Source: Phycisphaerales bacterium (lineage in GTDB: Bacteria > Planctomycetota > Phycisphaerae > Phycisphaerales > JAGLTS01). From it: a DNA stretch of 64,000 nt. The stretch covers positions 21,352-85,351 of the forward strand of contig JAGLTS010000013.1 in NCBI GenBank assembly GCA_023135165.1, read 5' to 3'. This document shows, in pieces, positions 19,827 through 28,694 of the stretch. A program made the position numbers and the translations under genes. Position 1 is the first letter of the stretch. Every line of letters begins with the position of its first letter. The notes under the pieces are model-generated. The model saw nothing but the letters and a program-made list of their open reading frames with translations, was not told where the DNA came from and did no database searches.

Positions 19827-20135
19827 ACCGCAAGATCGGCCGGGGCGGCGTCCGTCGTGAGACGCCAGCGCAGAGAAGCGCGACGCGGGCATGCCCCAAC
19901 GCGCACAACTGGACCGGCGGCGCGAATCCGTCGCATAGCTGGCGCATGCTGCGTATTCGGACGGCTGAGCATCAGGGCGCGGGGTGGGGGGATTCGTCGC
20001 CGGGGAGCGTGAAGCCGCGAGCGGCGTCGGCGGGCGGCAAATGCGTGTATATTCGCCACCGAAGTGCAGCCGACGTGTCCCGCTGGTCGATGTCGGCCAA
20101 GTACGCGCGAGCGCAGCCCACCGGAGCCTATCGGC

Positions 20136-21086
20136 ATGGTCAAAGACCTTGTGCGCCTGGCACGTCCCCTAGATTGGACGAAGAACGTCTTCGTTCTGCC
20201 AGCCCTGATCTACAGCGGGGAGTGGCGAAGCACGATCGGACCCGGGCAGTGGGAACCGAACTGGACGGCGATCCTCGGCACGCTCGGAGCATTCATCGCA
20301 TTCAGCCTGCTGGCCAGTGCGATTTATGCGGTCAACGACACGCTGGACCGTGACAAGGACCGTCTGCACCCGGTCAAATGCCGCCGGCCGGTGGCGAGCG
20401 GCGTTATCTCGCCATCGACGGCGACGACGTTCGCGCTCCTGCTCGCCGTGGCTGCGTTCGGCCTGTCCTCACAAATCAACCCACCTTACCTCACGGCGGC
20501 GCTGCTCATGTACGTGCTGCTACAAGTGGCGTACAACCTCGGGCTGAAGCGCATCATGCTGCTGGATGTGATGGCGATCTCCACGGGGTTCGTCCTTCGC
20601 GCGCTGGCGGGCGGTGCTGCGGTGCCCACTCGGGTTTCGCTGTGGCTGATTCTCTGCGTCTTTTTCCTCTGTCTGTACCTGGGCTTTGTCAAAAGGATGT
20701 GCGACCTCCAGTCAGCCACCAAGCAAGGTGAGACGCAGTGGAGGTCACCGGCTGGGTACGACCACGAGGAGGACATCTCCTGGCTGCTCGGATTCACCGG
20801 CGTGCTGTCGATCGTGATGTACGTGATGTACGCGTTGTCGTCGCATACGACTCGGCTCTTCGGGTACAGCGCGACGGCGTTCGTCTTGATGGTGCCGATC
20901 CCGATCATGGTGATGCACAGGATGTACATGTGCGCCAAGCGCGGCGAATCGGACAGCCCGCTCGGGTCGCTTCGCCAAGACCCCGTGGTGATGATCGGCG
21001 GGATTTTGTTCCTGCTCGGCACGGTGACGATCATCTATGCACCGGGCGTCGACGATTTGATCCGGAAGTTCTTCCTTATGGAGTAG
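20136..21086 (+). CDS. UbiA-family prenyltransferase, decaprenyl-phosphate phosphoribosyltransferase-like
   Basis: 316 residues, about eight or nine membrane helices. The first Asp-rich motif is NDTLDRDKDRLHPVKCRRPV, close to the NDxxDxxxDxxHPxKxxRPxAxG pattern of DPPR synthases, which join phosphoribose to decaprenyl phosphate. The N-terminal RLARPLDWTKNVFVLPALIY also fits that branch. ATG 20136 has GGAG about 10 nt upstream. The following gene encodes a GT-C-type membrane glycosyltransferase, so the pair may make and use a polyprenyl-phosphate sugar donor (inference). Confidence 0.85.
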   Translation: MVKDLVRLARPLDWTKNVFVLPALIYSGEWRSTIGPGQWEPNWTAILGTLGAFIAFSLLASAIYAVNDTLDRDKDRLHPVKCRRPVASGVISPSTATTFALLLAVAAFGLSSQINPPYLTAALLMYVLLQVAYNLGLKRIMLLDVMAISTGFVLRALAGGAAVPTRVSLWLILCVFFLCLYLGFVKRMCDLQSATKQGETQWRSPAGYDHEEDISWLLGFTGVLSIVMYVMYALSSHTTRLFGYSATAFVLMVPIPIMVMHRMYMCAKRGESDSPLGSLRQDPVVMIGGILFLLGTVTIIYAPGVDDLIRKFFLME

Positions 21087-21095
21087 GAGCACGCC

Positions 21096-22370
21096 GTGCG
21101 CGGCAGCCTGTCACAGCGCCGGTGGTGGGGTGGAGCGGCGGTCGTCGCGCTCGTGTACATAGTGCTCGTCGGCGCGGTGATGGCGCTGACGTGGGGCTGG
21201 ACGGACCGCACACCGGATTGGCCGATCGCGTCATACGATGAAAAAATGTACCACAGGCCGGTGATTGAGCAGTTCGCACAGCAGTGGCCCGCGGTAGATC
21301 TGCGGGACTACGCGTCGGCGACGACGCCGGGATATCACCTGCTCGCCGCGGCGGTGTGGCGTCACACCAACCCGGCGACGGTGCGCGTGGTGAGCGGGCT
21401 TGCATGCGTACTTGCGCCGTTGTTGTTGTATGGGTTTGTGTCGCGCCGCCTCGGGCCAGGACCAGGCGCACTGATCACATGCACGGTCTGTTTGTGCAAC
21501 TACGTGATCGGATCGGCTGCGTTTCTCACGACAGACAGCTTCAGCTTGATCTTCGTGATCGTCGCGCTCGGGGCGATGCTGCGCGCGCTGGACGGGGCGG
21601 GTCGGCGGTGGCTGGTCATCGCGGCTGCGGCGGTCATCGCCGTCGTGCTCGTCCGGCAGATTCAGGTGTGGTTGTGCGGGCCGCTTCTTGTCACGGCGTG
21701 GCTGTGTCGAAAACACGATCGTGCGAGCCTGCCGATCGGCATGGCGGGTTGCGCAGCGGCGGGAGCTGCGGTCGCATACTTCCTGTGGCTGTGGGGCGGG
21801 CTGACACCACCCAGCTTCGCGGCGCAGCACGGCGGCGGATGGAACTTCGCGGCGATTCCATACATCCTCTCGCTCTTCGGACTGCTCGGGATCTGCTACA
21901 TCGGGTTCCTCGCGCCGAGCCGATATGACAAGTCGGCTCTTCTCATCGGCGCTGCTGCGGGACTTGTCATTGCGCTTGTGTTCGTGACTGCGCCGAGCGA
22001 GCCGGCGGGTCGCTGGGCCGGTGTGATCTGGCTCGCGGCGGACAAGCTGCCGGTAATCGCCGGGCGGTCGGTGGTGTTCATCGTGCTGTGCCCGTTGGGC
22101 GGCGCAGCGGTGGCGCTGTGGGCATCGCGCACGTGGGACCGGGGCGGCGGGGTTCTGCTCTTGTCGCTGCTCGCATTCACCATCGCGCACACCGCCAACG
22201 CGCAAGCATGGCAGCGGTACTACGAACCGTTCCTCTTGATCCTCTGCGCCCTGCTCGCATCGCGCAGCGACGTGCGCCGGGCTTGGGCAATGCTCGGCAT
22301 CGCCGTGCTCCTCATCGGGCTGGGCGTGGTGACAGCGGTGAAGGTGTACGTGCCGATTGCGGGTGGTTGA
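21096..22370 (+). CDS. GT-C type polytopic membrane glycosyltransferase (putative)
   Basis: 424 residues with about ten hydrophobic helices. After the first helix lies a short exported loop containing SYDEKMYHRPVIEQF and TTPGYHLLAAA. That is the acidic loop-1 plus TTPG pattern seen in GT-C fold, polyprenyl-phosphate-sugar-dependent enzymes such as ALG10. The GTG start at 21096 has AGGAG (21085-21089) overlapping the stop of the UbiA gene, so translation is probably coupled. Acceptor unknown. Confidence 0.7.
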   Translation: MRGSLSQRRWWGGAAVVALVYIVLVGAVMALTWGWTDRTPDWPIASYDEKMYHRPVIEQFAQQWPAVDLRDYASATTPGYHLLAAAVWRHTNPATVRVVSGLACVLAPLLLYGFVSRRLGPGPGALITCTVCLCNYVIGSAAFLTTDSFSLIFVIVALGAMLRALDGAGRRWLVIAAAAVIAVVLVRQIQVWLCGPLLVTAWLCRKHDRASLPIGMAGCAAAGAAVAYFLWLWGGLTPPSFAAQHGGGWNFAAIPYILSLFGLLGICYIGFLAPSRYDKSALLIGAAAGLVIALVFVTAPSEPAGRWAGVIWLAADKLPVIAGRSVVFIVLCPLGGAAVALWASRTWDRGGGVLLLSLLAFTIAHTANAQAWQRYYEPFLLILCALLASRSDVRRAWAMLGIAVLLIGLGVVTAVKVYVPIAGG

Positions 22371-22385
22371 TGTGTGCGGGGGTCG

Positions 22386-22859
22386 TCAGGGCATCTGGAT
22401 TCCGCCGGTCGGCGGCTGCGGGCTGGTCCCCGCCGGAGCACCTTGTGCGGGCATCGATGCGATGTGCTGGCTGATCTCGACGTACCGGTTGCGCAGCTCG
22501 TAGATGATCGTGGCGAGGTCCTTGGCCTCATCGTCCGTGAGGCTGCCCTTGCACTTGTCTTCGAGCACGGCGAGCAGGTCGATGTGGTGCCGTGCCAACT
22601 CAAGGCTGACAACAGCCTGACCCGTCTGTGGATCGGGGATACCGCCGAGGTAGAGCATCGCGGGCGTGACGAGCGTACTCATCAGTGTCTTGAAGTCAGC
22701 GGGAGGCAGTTCGCCCGGGCCGAGCTTCGCGCCAGTTGCGTCGCCGCCCTGGACCTTGGCATGGCGCTCCTTCTCGGCCATCTTGGACTTCTCCTGCTCA
22801 ACCTCGGCCTTCCAGTCGGAGTCGATGTGCAGCTTCGGGCCTTCGTTCTGTTCTGCCAC
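22386..22859 (-). CDS. DUF1844 domain protein
   Basis: 157 residues, no known function. The N-terminal 50 residues are charged and helical (DWKAEVEQEKSKMAEKERHA). The DUF1844 core follows: FKTLMSTLVTPAMLYLGGIP, then ELARHHIDLLAVLEDKCKGS and YELRNRYVEIS. A Gln/Pro/Gly-rich tail ends the protein. GTG start at 22859 has AAAGGA about 9 nt upstream; the open frame beyond it is not coding because it lies in repeat-bearing spacer. It converges with the GT-C gene (15 bp between stops). Confidence 0.85.
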   Translation of the reverse strand: MAEQNEGPKLHIDSDWKAEVEQEKSKMAEKERHAKVQGGDATGAKLGPGELPPADFKTLMSTLVTPAMLYLGGIPDPQTGQAVVSLELARHHIDLLAVLEDKCKGSLTDDEAKDLATIIYELRNRYVEISQHIASMPAQGAPAGTSPQPPTGGIQMP

Positions 22860-22967
22860 TGGGGGGTCCTTTCGAGCGTGTATGTCCGGGCCAGCGTCGT
22901 CGTCGCAGCGCCAGCGTGACCACACTATAGGGGACAACGCGACGCAGCGGCGGCTGGATCGGGCACG

Positions 22968-23056
22968 GCTGAGGTCTATACACAACTCCGCCGCGGGGTT
23001 CGGATTGGTCGGGCTTGACGGTGAAGCGAGCCGCGGCGTCCCCGCCAGCGGTCCCC
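22968..23056. repeat. Dispersed repeat, copy 1
   Basis: About 89 bp beginning GCTGAGGTCTATACACAACT and ending in GCCAGCGGTCCCC. It matches copy 2 at 25635-25710 almost base for base at both ends, differing by an extra 15 or so bases in the middle (after GGGGTTCGGA). The two copies bracket the two zinc-ribbon paralogs. Confidence 0.75.
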
Positions 23057-23152
23057 CACACAGGCGAGCAACTCGCATCAGAGGGGCGGTGTGACCGCCT
23101 CGGGAAACGTGTATGAGGGCTGGATCGGGTACGGTGTGGTTGGGAGGTTGCT

Positions 23153-24004
23153 GTGTACTGCCGAGCGTGCGGGTACGCACTGTGGAGCATTTCTCCAGGC
23201 CGATGTCCCGAGTGCGGCGAGCCGTTCGCGCCGACGCAGTTCTCGTTTCGGCCGGGCGTGGTGAAGTTTCTCTGCCCACACTGCAAGCAGGCGTATGCCG
23301 GCACCGACCCGTTCGGGTTGCCCGCGCCGAGTCACTTCATGTGTGCCCGTTGCGGCAAGCCGGTGTCGGCGGATTGCATGATCGCGCTTCCGGGCGATGG
23401 CATTCCAGAAGAGGCCACCATCGCGCGGGATGCCCTGTGGCCCGATCGCAAGCGCATCGGACGACGGCGGGCCTTTTTCACGACCGTCGCGTGCGCCATG
23501 GTTCAGCCGGAGCGATTCGAAGGCGATCGCCTGCGGCGCGGTGATGTGGGTGAAGCCATCGGGTTTGCGAGCCTCGTTTCGCTGGGTGCGATTGTGCCGA
23601 ACGCCCTGCTTCTCTTCCTGGCCGAAGCAATGATGAGCGGGTTGTCCGCGTGGCTCGCGCTCCGGCTCGTCGGCGTGTGCGTTGGGTTTGCCATCGCGTA
23701 TCCGGTGATCGTGGTGAGTGTCTGGGCAATCGTGACGCATCTGCTGCTCAAGGTGATCGGTCGGCCGACCGAAGGGTTCAGCGCCACATACCGGGCGATG
23801 CTGTACGGGCAGGGCGCATTGTTGGTTGCGGCGATTCCCGTGATGGGATGGGTTCTCGCCGCGACGTGGGTACTGGCCGCCTCCACCTTTGCGGTGAGTG
23901 CGGCTCAGCGAGTGGGCGCAGCCCGCGCGGCGCCGGCTGTACTGGCGCTGCCGGGACTGCTGATTGCGGGGATCGTGGTGGTCTTCGTGCTCTCGGTGAT
24001 GTGA
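23153..24004 (+). CDS. Zinc-ribbon plus Yip1-like membrane protein (paralog A)
   Basis: 283 residues. The first 80 residues hold paired cysteine knuckles: CRACGYALWSI with CPECGEPF, then CPHCKQAY and CARCGKPV, so two zinc ribbons. The rest has five or so membrane helices in a Yip1-like arrangement (LVGVCVGFAIAYPVIVVSVW and later helices). GTG start at 23153 with GGAGG at 23143-23147. No enzymatic motif; such proteins are common in planctomycetes and of unknown role. The next gene is a longer paralog. The pair is flanked by a dispersed repeat. Confidence 0.85.
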   Translation: MYCRACGYALWSISPGRCPECGEPFAPTQFSFRPGVVKFLCPHCKQAYAGTDPFGLPAPSHFMCARCGKPVSADCMIALPGDGIPEEATIARDALWPDRKRIGRRRAFFTTVACAMVQPERFEGDRLRRGDVGEAIGFASLVSLGAIVPNALLLFLAEAMMSGLSAWLALRLVGVCVGFAIAYPVIVVSVWAIVTHLLLKVIGRPTEGFSATYRAMLYGQGALLVAAIPVMGWVLAATWVLAASTFAVSAAQRVGAARAAPAVLALPGLLIAGIVVVFVLSVM

Positions 24005-24128
24005 ACATCATCCGCCGGTGCGCGGCCACTGCGGTTCCGTCGCGTCCACAGCGATGCCTCGCAAGTGGGGGTGACGTTCGCCGAAGAAATGGTTGATCGA
24101 GTAGGGTGTCATTGCGGGAGGTGCGTTG

Positions 24129-25589
24129 ATGCAGTGTCGCGACTGCGGCTATTCATTGTGGAACATCCCGCCGGGACGGTGCCCGGAGTGCGGCAAGGCG
24201 TTCGCGCCGACGGGTTTTACGTTTCGTCTCCGGGCGGTGAAGTTCCTCTGCCCGAACTGCAGGCAGGAGTACTACGGCACGGACTTGCAGGGGCTGCCCG
24301 TCCCGCGATCGTTCATGTGCGTGAACTGCGGCGAGCCCGTCGAGGCGGACCAGATGATCGTGCTGCCGGCTGAAGGGGTGTCGGAGCGGATGGCATTGGC
24401 GGAGGCGGCGCCCTGGCGGATGCGGACAAACATCGGGTTGTGGAAGGCGTTCTGGAAGACGGTCGGCCGGTCCCTGACGCGCCCGGCGTCGGTCGTGCGG
24501 TGGTTACCCCCAGAAGGCGGGCTTGCCGAGGCGCTCGGCTTCGCGTGTCTGGCCGGGTTGTTCGTCACGCTGGTCGGGACGCTCCTTGTCGCGGCGGTCC
24601 TTCTGCCGATCGGTTTCTTCACAGGGGGCGGTCGGGGCATGCTCTCGCCGCTCTTGTTCCTTTCATCCGGCTGCGTGGGCGCTTCGATCGTGTATCTGGT
24701 CGTCGGCGTCGCGCTGTGGGCGGTGCTTGCCCATCTGGTGCTTCTTGTCACGGGCAAGCGAGCGGGCGGATTCCGACTGACGTATCGCACAATGCTGTAC
24801 GCGCAGGGGCCGATCGTCTTCGTGCTGATCCCTTCGTGTGGTTCGTACATCGCCGGCGCATGGATGACTGTGAGCTGCGCTCTGATGCTGCGAGAAAGTC
24901 AAGGCGTGCACGGCGCTCGCGCGACGGCTGCGGCGCTGACGCTGCCCGTGTTGGCGATCATCGCGTACGCGGCCTTTATCATCACCGCTGTGACGATCGC
25001 ATCCACCGTGAGCACGATGTCGGTTTCCGGACCGACGATGCCCTTATCGTCCGTGGCGGGCTTCGGACAGGGCCCGGCAGGGGCAATCACAGCGGCGGCG
25101 TCACCGGATGACGGTTCCGGGCCCGACCATGTGCTGCGGCTCGTGGCGGACGGCTCGTTGTCCGTCGATGATCTCACGGACCCGTGGGCAGGCCCGCCAG
25201 CGACGAGCATCTTGATCGGCGAGCAAACGCTCGCGAGCATCGGCCTCCAACCGCCCGGGGAGATCGATCAGTTGGCGAATGCGCTCGCCGCCGAGCGCGA
25301 TGAGGCGGCATCGTGGTATATCTTCGTGGGCACCGTCTTCTGCTACGACGGACTGGACCTGCGCACCACGCCCCCCGACGGCCACAGCGATGTGCTGGGA
25401 TACATACTGGGCGGCAGCGGTAACGAAGGACCGGGGCAGCCCCGTAAGTACACTGTCTGGTTCGCGGACGGCTCATGGCAGCGGATCTCGCGGAGCGAGA
25501 TAAGTAATCTGATCGCACGAGAAAACGAACACCGCGCCTCGCGCGGCGTACCGGCCATCCCGCTGCCTGAAGAAGCTGTTGCCCAATAG
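24129..25589 (+). CDS. Zinc-ribbon plus Yip1-like membrane protein with C-terminal extension (paralog B)
   Basis: 486 residues. The first 300 parallel paralog A: CRDCGYSLWNI, CPECGKAF, CPNCRQEY and CVNCGEPV, then five or so helices. About 185 extra residues follow: a linker, then a small region with PPATSILIGEQTLASIGL and a further segment with DVLGYILGGSGNEGPG that looks like a separate soluble unit. ATG 24129 is preferred over the TTG one codon upstream, with GGAGG 7 nt before it. The two genes appear to be a tandem duplication followed by domain gain. Confidence 0.85.
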   Translation: MQCRDCGYSLWNIPPGRCPECGKAFAPTGFTFRLRAVKFLCPNCRQEYYGTDLQGLPVPRSFMCVNCGEPVEADQMIVLPAEGVSERMALAEAAPWRMRTNIGLWKAFWKTVGRSLTRPASVVRWLPPEGGLAEALGFACLAGLFVTLVGTLLVAAVLLPIGFFTGGGRGMLSPLLFLSSGCVGASIVYLVVGVALWAVLAHLVLLVTGKRAGGFRLTYRTMLYAQGPIVFVLIPSCGSYIAGAWMTVSCALMLRESQGVHGARATAAALTLPVLAIIAYAAFIITAVTIASTVSTMSVSGPTMPLSSVAGFGQGPAGAITAAASPDDGSGPDHVLRLVADGSLSVDDLTDPWAGPPATSILIGEQTLASIGLQPPGEIDQLANALAAERDEAASWYIFVGTVFCYDGLDLRTTPPDGHSDVLGYILGGSGNEGPGQPRKYTVWFADGSWQRISRSEISNLIARENEHRASRGVPAIPLPEEAVAQ

Positions 25590-25634
25590 GCAGCATCGCA
25601 CGATTCGGCAACGAACGGAACCGGGCGATCCCCC

Positions 25635-25710
25635 GCTGAGGTCTATACACAACTCCGCCCTGGGGTTCGGACTAGCAAAGCGAGCCGCGGCGTCCTCGCC
25701 AGCGGTCCCC
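25635..25710. repeat. Dispersed repeat, copy 2
   Basis: About 76 bp matching copy 1 (22968-23056): GCTGAGGTCTATACACAACT, GGGGTTCGGA, then AAGCGAGCCGCGGCGTCC and GCCAGCGGTCCCC. The middle is about 15 bases shorter than copy 1. CTCAGC just after it (25712-25717) mirrors the opening GCTGAG, giving possible short inverted ends. Confidence 0.75.
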
Positions 25711-25760
25711 GCTCAGCGTGCGTGATATGTACGCGAGGCGCCGATCACACGACGACCGGC

Positions 25761-27185
25761 TCATCCGTTCCGTGGAATCACACGATCTGATGGGCCGAGC
25801 GTGTCCGCCACCTTCGTATTGAACTCCTCGTAGCCCGGCCGACCCATCAGGCCGAACGTCGCCTGCTTGCCGAGTTCGACAGCAGGTTGATCGTATGCGT
25901 TGATGTTCAGCATCAACCCGGCGTAGCTCGTCGCGATCTCCCACAGGGCGATGAACTGGCCGACGTAGTACGCATCGAGCGTCGGGAACGTGATCGTGAA
26001 GTTCGGTCGCTTGCTCTCGACAAGCGCATACTCCGTCGCGCGTTTCTCAGCGGCGAGCAGCGTCGTGAATGAAACGCCTTGCAGGTACTTCAGGTTCTCA
26101 ACATCCAGGCCGGTCGGAATCGTGAGATCGCGCGGGAGCTTCCGCACGTCAACAAAGCCGATGACCTTGTCGTTCGGCCCTTCACGGTAGAGCTGGACCT
26201 GTGAGTGCTGATCCGTCGTGCCCAGCGCCTTGATGGGCGTCGCGCCCGCGAAGACTTCGTTGCCTTGTCGATCGACCTGTTTTCCAAGCGATTCCGCCCA
26301 GATTTGGCGATACCAGTCGGCGAGGCTGTAGAGCGCGTTGCAGTACGGCATGAGCACGTGATTCGGTTTGCCTCGCTTGGTGAACTCGATCAGGAGAAAC
26401 GCGAGCATGGCGGCGGGGTTGCTCGTCATGTCCCGGCGCGAGCACGGCGCATCCATGGATGCAGCCCCGTCGAGCAGCGCTTCGATGTCAATGCCGCACA
26501 TCGCGGCGCTGAAGAGACCGACGGGTGAGAGCACGCTGAATCGCCCGCCCACGCCGTCCGGCACGGGGAGGTTGCGGTATCCCTCCGCATCGACGATCGA
26601 TCGCATCGTGCCTCGGCTCGGGTCGGTGATCGCGATGATGTTGCGGTGGGCGTTGTCGCCGAGGCTGTTGATGAGAACGTCGCGCATGGTGATGAACTGC
26701 GCCGCGGTTTCCGCCGTCTCGCCTGACTTGCTGATGACGTTGACGAGCGTGCGCGACAGGCCGGGATCGACGGTCTCAGCGAAATCAAGGATGTCGCCCA
26801 GGAGCATGGGATCGACGTTGTCCACGACGAAGAGGCGAGGACCGGGCCTGATGCCGTCGGGAAGCAGGTTGTATGTCACCGGGTTCAGCGCGTTCTGCAA
26901 GGCGATGTTGCCGAGTGCGGAGCCGCCGATCCCCAGGACGATGAGCGTGTCGTACGTGCCTGCGCAGTCGTCGACGAGCCGGCGAATCGCCTTGGTGTGC
27001 GCACTGCGGGCAGGGTCGAACGGCAAGTCGCGGTAGGCGGTCTCGCCCGCTGCGCGCATAGCGTCAAGCTCTTCACCGTGCTCGGCGACGGCGGAGAGGG
27101 ATGCTTCAAGATGCGCCGGGTCGAGGCCTTCATCACCGATGCGGTCGGACAGGCAGTTGGCGTAGTCAAGAACGAGGTCGGGCAT
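25761..27185 (-). CDS. pgi: Glucose-6-phosphate isomerase
   Basis: 474 residues, interconverts glucose 6-phosphate and fructose 6-phosphate. The phosphosugar-binding SIS-fold motifs are clear: LGIGGSALGNIALQNAL, NVISKSGETAETAAQF and VGGRFSVLSPVGLF. The C-terminal catalytic region contains HSQVQLYREGP. The length is that of the shorter bacterial PGI class. Start ATG 27185, with GGAG about 9 nt upstream; additional upstream codons overlap the divergent hpt promoter. It is divergent from hpt. Confidence 0.95.
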   Translation of the reverse strand: MPDLVLDYANCLSDRIGDEGLDPAHLEASLSAVAEHGEELDAMRAAGETAYRDLPFDPARSAHTKAIRRLVDDCAGTYDTLIVLGIGGSALGNIALQNALNPVTYNLLPDGIRPGPRLFVVDNVDPMLLGDILDFAETVDPGLSRTLVNVISKSGETAETAAQFITMRDVLINSLGDNAHRNIIAITDPSRGTMRSIVDAEGYRNLPVPDGVGGRFSVLSPVGLFSAAMCGIDIEALLDGAASMDAPCSRRDMTSNPAAMLAFLLIEFTKRGKPNHVLMPYCNALYSLADWYRQIWAESLGKQVDRQGNEVFAGATPIKALGTTDQHSQVQLYREGPNDKVIGFVDVRKLPRDLTIPTGLDVENLKYLQGVSFTTLLAAEKRATEYALVESKRPNFTITFPTLDAYYVGQFIALWEIATSYAGLMLNINAYDQPAVELGKQATFGLMGRPGYEEFNTKVADTLGPSDRVIPRNG

Positions 27186-27270
27186 GGCATGACTCCGGGA
27201 TGTGGGTTGCTGCTGGGGTGAGTTGCCGTCACGGGTCCGCGCTGAGACTGGTTTGGAGTAGGATACCGTG

Positions 27271-27849
27271 ATGCCCGGCGACATCGAAAATGACATCGAC
27301 CGCGTGCTCATTGATCGAGACCGCATCGCCGCCCGCGTCGCGGAGCTTGGTCGTCAGATCGCAGCCGACCTGGAGCGTGACACGAAGCGTCACCCGAGTG
27401 ACGAGCACGCCGGGGAGATCGTGCTGGTTCCAATCCTGACCGGGTCTATCATCTTCCTGGCGGACCTGATCCGGAGCATGCCGCTGAAGATGCAGATCCG
27501 CGTGATTTCGGTGAGCAGCTATGCGGGGCGAACGACACAGAGCCGGGGCGCGCAGCTCGCCGGTGAGTTGCCGCCGGACATCGAGGGTTCGCATGTCTTG
27601 ATCGTTGATGACATCCTCGATTCCGGACGGACGATTCGGCTGGTGCGAAAGCTGATCGCTGAGCGCAAGCCTGCGACCCTGCGGACGTGCGTTCTGCTTC
27701 GCAAGGAGATCCCCGAGGCTATGGCGACGCCTTGCGACTACGTCGGGTTTGACGTTCCCAACGAGTTCATCGTGGGGGCGGGGCTGGACTACAACGGGTA
27801 CTACCGGAATCTGCCGGACCTTGTGACGCTTCGGCCGGAGGCGATGTGA
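27271..27849 (+). CDS. hpt: Hypoxanthine phosphoribosyltransferase
   Basis: 192 residues, purine salvage enzyme that converts hypoxanthine (and guanine) plus PRPP to the nucleotide. The PRPP loop VLIVDDILDSGRTI is at about 109-122, with LVPILTGSIIFLADLIR and SVSSYAGRTTQSRG before it and the C-terminal FVPNE-type FDVPNEFIVGAGLDYN. The ATG at 27271 follows AGGA at 27258-27261; a GTG one codon earlier is possible. The next gene overlaps by GTGA. Confidence 0.93.
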   Translation: MPGDIENDIDRVLIDRDRIAARVAELGRQIAADLERDTKRHPSDEHAGEIVLVPILTGSIIFLADLIRSMPLKMQIRVISVSSYAGRTTQSRGAQLAGELPPDIEGSHVLIVDDILDSGRTIRLVRKLIAERKPATLRTCVLLRKEIPEAMATPCDYVGFDVPNEFIVGAGLDYNGYYRNLPDLVTLRPEAM

Positions 27850-28451
27850 GCGTTCACGGTGACAAGGCGTGCTCTCGCGGTGCGGCCGATCCCTCACTGT
27901 CGAGCGAGGCAACGTCGGTTGCTGAGAGGCACGAGGCCCGGACGCTGCCCGCGCGTCTGCTCGACGACGGCGAACTCGTCATCCTGATGCTTCGGCCTCA
28001 CCCGCTGTTTGTCCTCCTGCACCCGCTAGGTAGCCTCACCGGGCTGGCTGTCCTCACCGTGGTCGCCTGGTGGATCATCCGCCTCAGCCCAACCGGCCCG
28101 GGCGGCGGGCTGATGCTCACGGTCGGCGGGTCGCTCATTCTGCTTCGGCTCATCTGGTCCTGTCTGGAGTGGTACAACCGCGTCTACGTGCTCACCGATC
28201 GGCGCGTCATCAGGCGGCGCGGTGTGCTGCGGGTCAGCCTCTTTCAGGCCCCGCTTCGCCGCATCCAGCACCTGACGATGTACTTCTCAATCCGTGAACG
28301 GCTCTTTGGCATCGGCACGATCGGCTTCGCCACGGCGGGGACGGGCATCCCCGAAGCGTACTGGGTCATGGTTCGCCAGCCGCTCACCGTCCACCGCAGG
28401 ATTCAGGAGACGATCGACAAGTACGCTGGCCATGTCGGCGATGCATCGTGA
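27846..28451 (+). CDS. PH-domain (bPH2/DUF304-like) membrane protein
   Basis: 201 residues. Two adjacent hydrophobic helices (FVLLHPLGSLTGLAVLTVVA and GGGLMLTVGGSLILLRLIW), then the domain signature WYNRVYVLTDRRVIRRRGVL and IQHLTMYFSIRERLFGIGTI. Typical of bacterial PH-like proteins of unknown function. GTG start overlaps the hpt stop by 4 bp, so translation is coupled. Confidence 0.85.
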   Translation: MSVHGDKACSRGAADPSLSSEATSVAERHEARTLPARLLDDGELVILMLRPHPLFVLLHPLGSLTGLAVLTVVAWWIIRLSPTGPGGGLMLTVGGSLILLRLIWSCLEWYNRVYVLTDRRVIRRRGVLRVSLFQAPLRRIQHLTMYFSIRERLFGIGTIGFATAGTGIPEAYWVMVRQPLTVHRRIQETIDKYAGHVGDAS

Positions 28452-28694
28452 CACGTGCGATGTGAGATCCGACGCCTCGACCTGCCCGATCGCCGGCGTC
28501 GCCCGCAACCGGCGTGCGATGCGAAGCGTCGCGGGATCATCTACCATGATGAGAGCGGCAGTTGGATCGGCGCAGCGGTTCGGTGGAACGCGCACAGCCG
28601 GCGTGTCTCCGTGAACCGGGGCGTTGCCAAGTTGTTGTGTGAGAGAGGGCATCGGGCTGCGCCCGTGCCCGGGCGGGGGTTGCTGGGAAGACCG

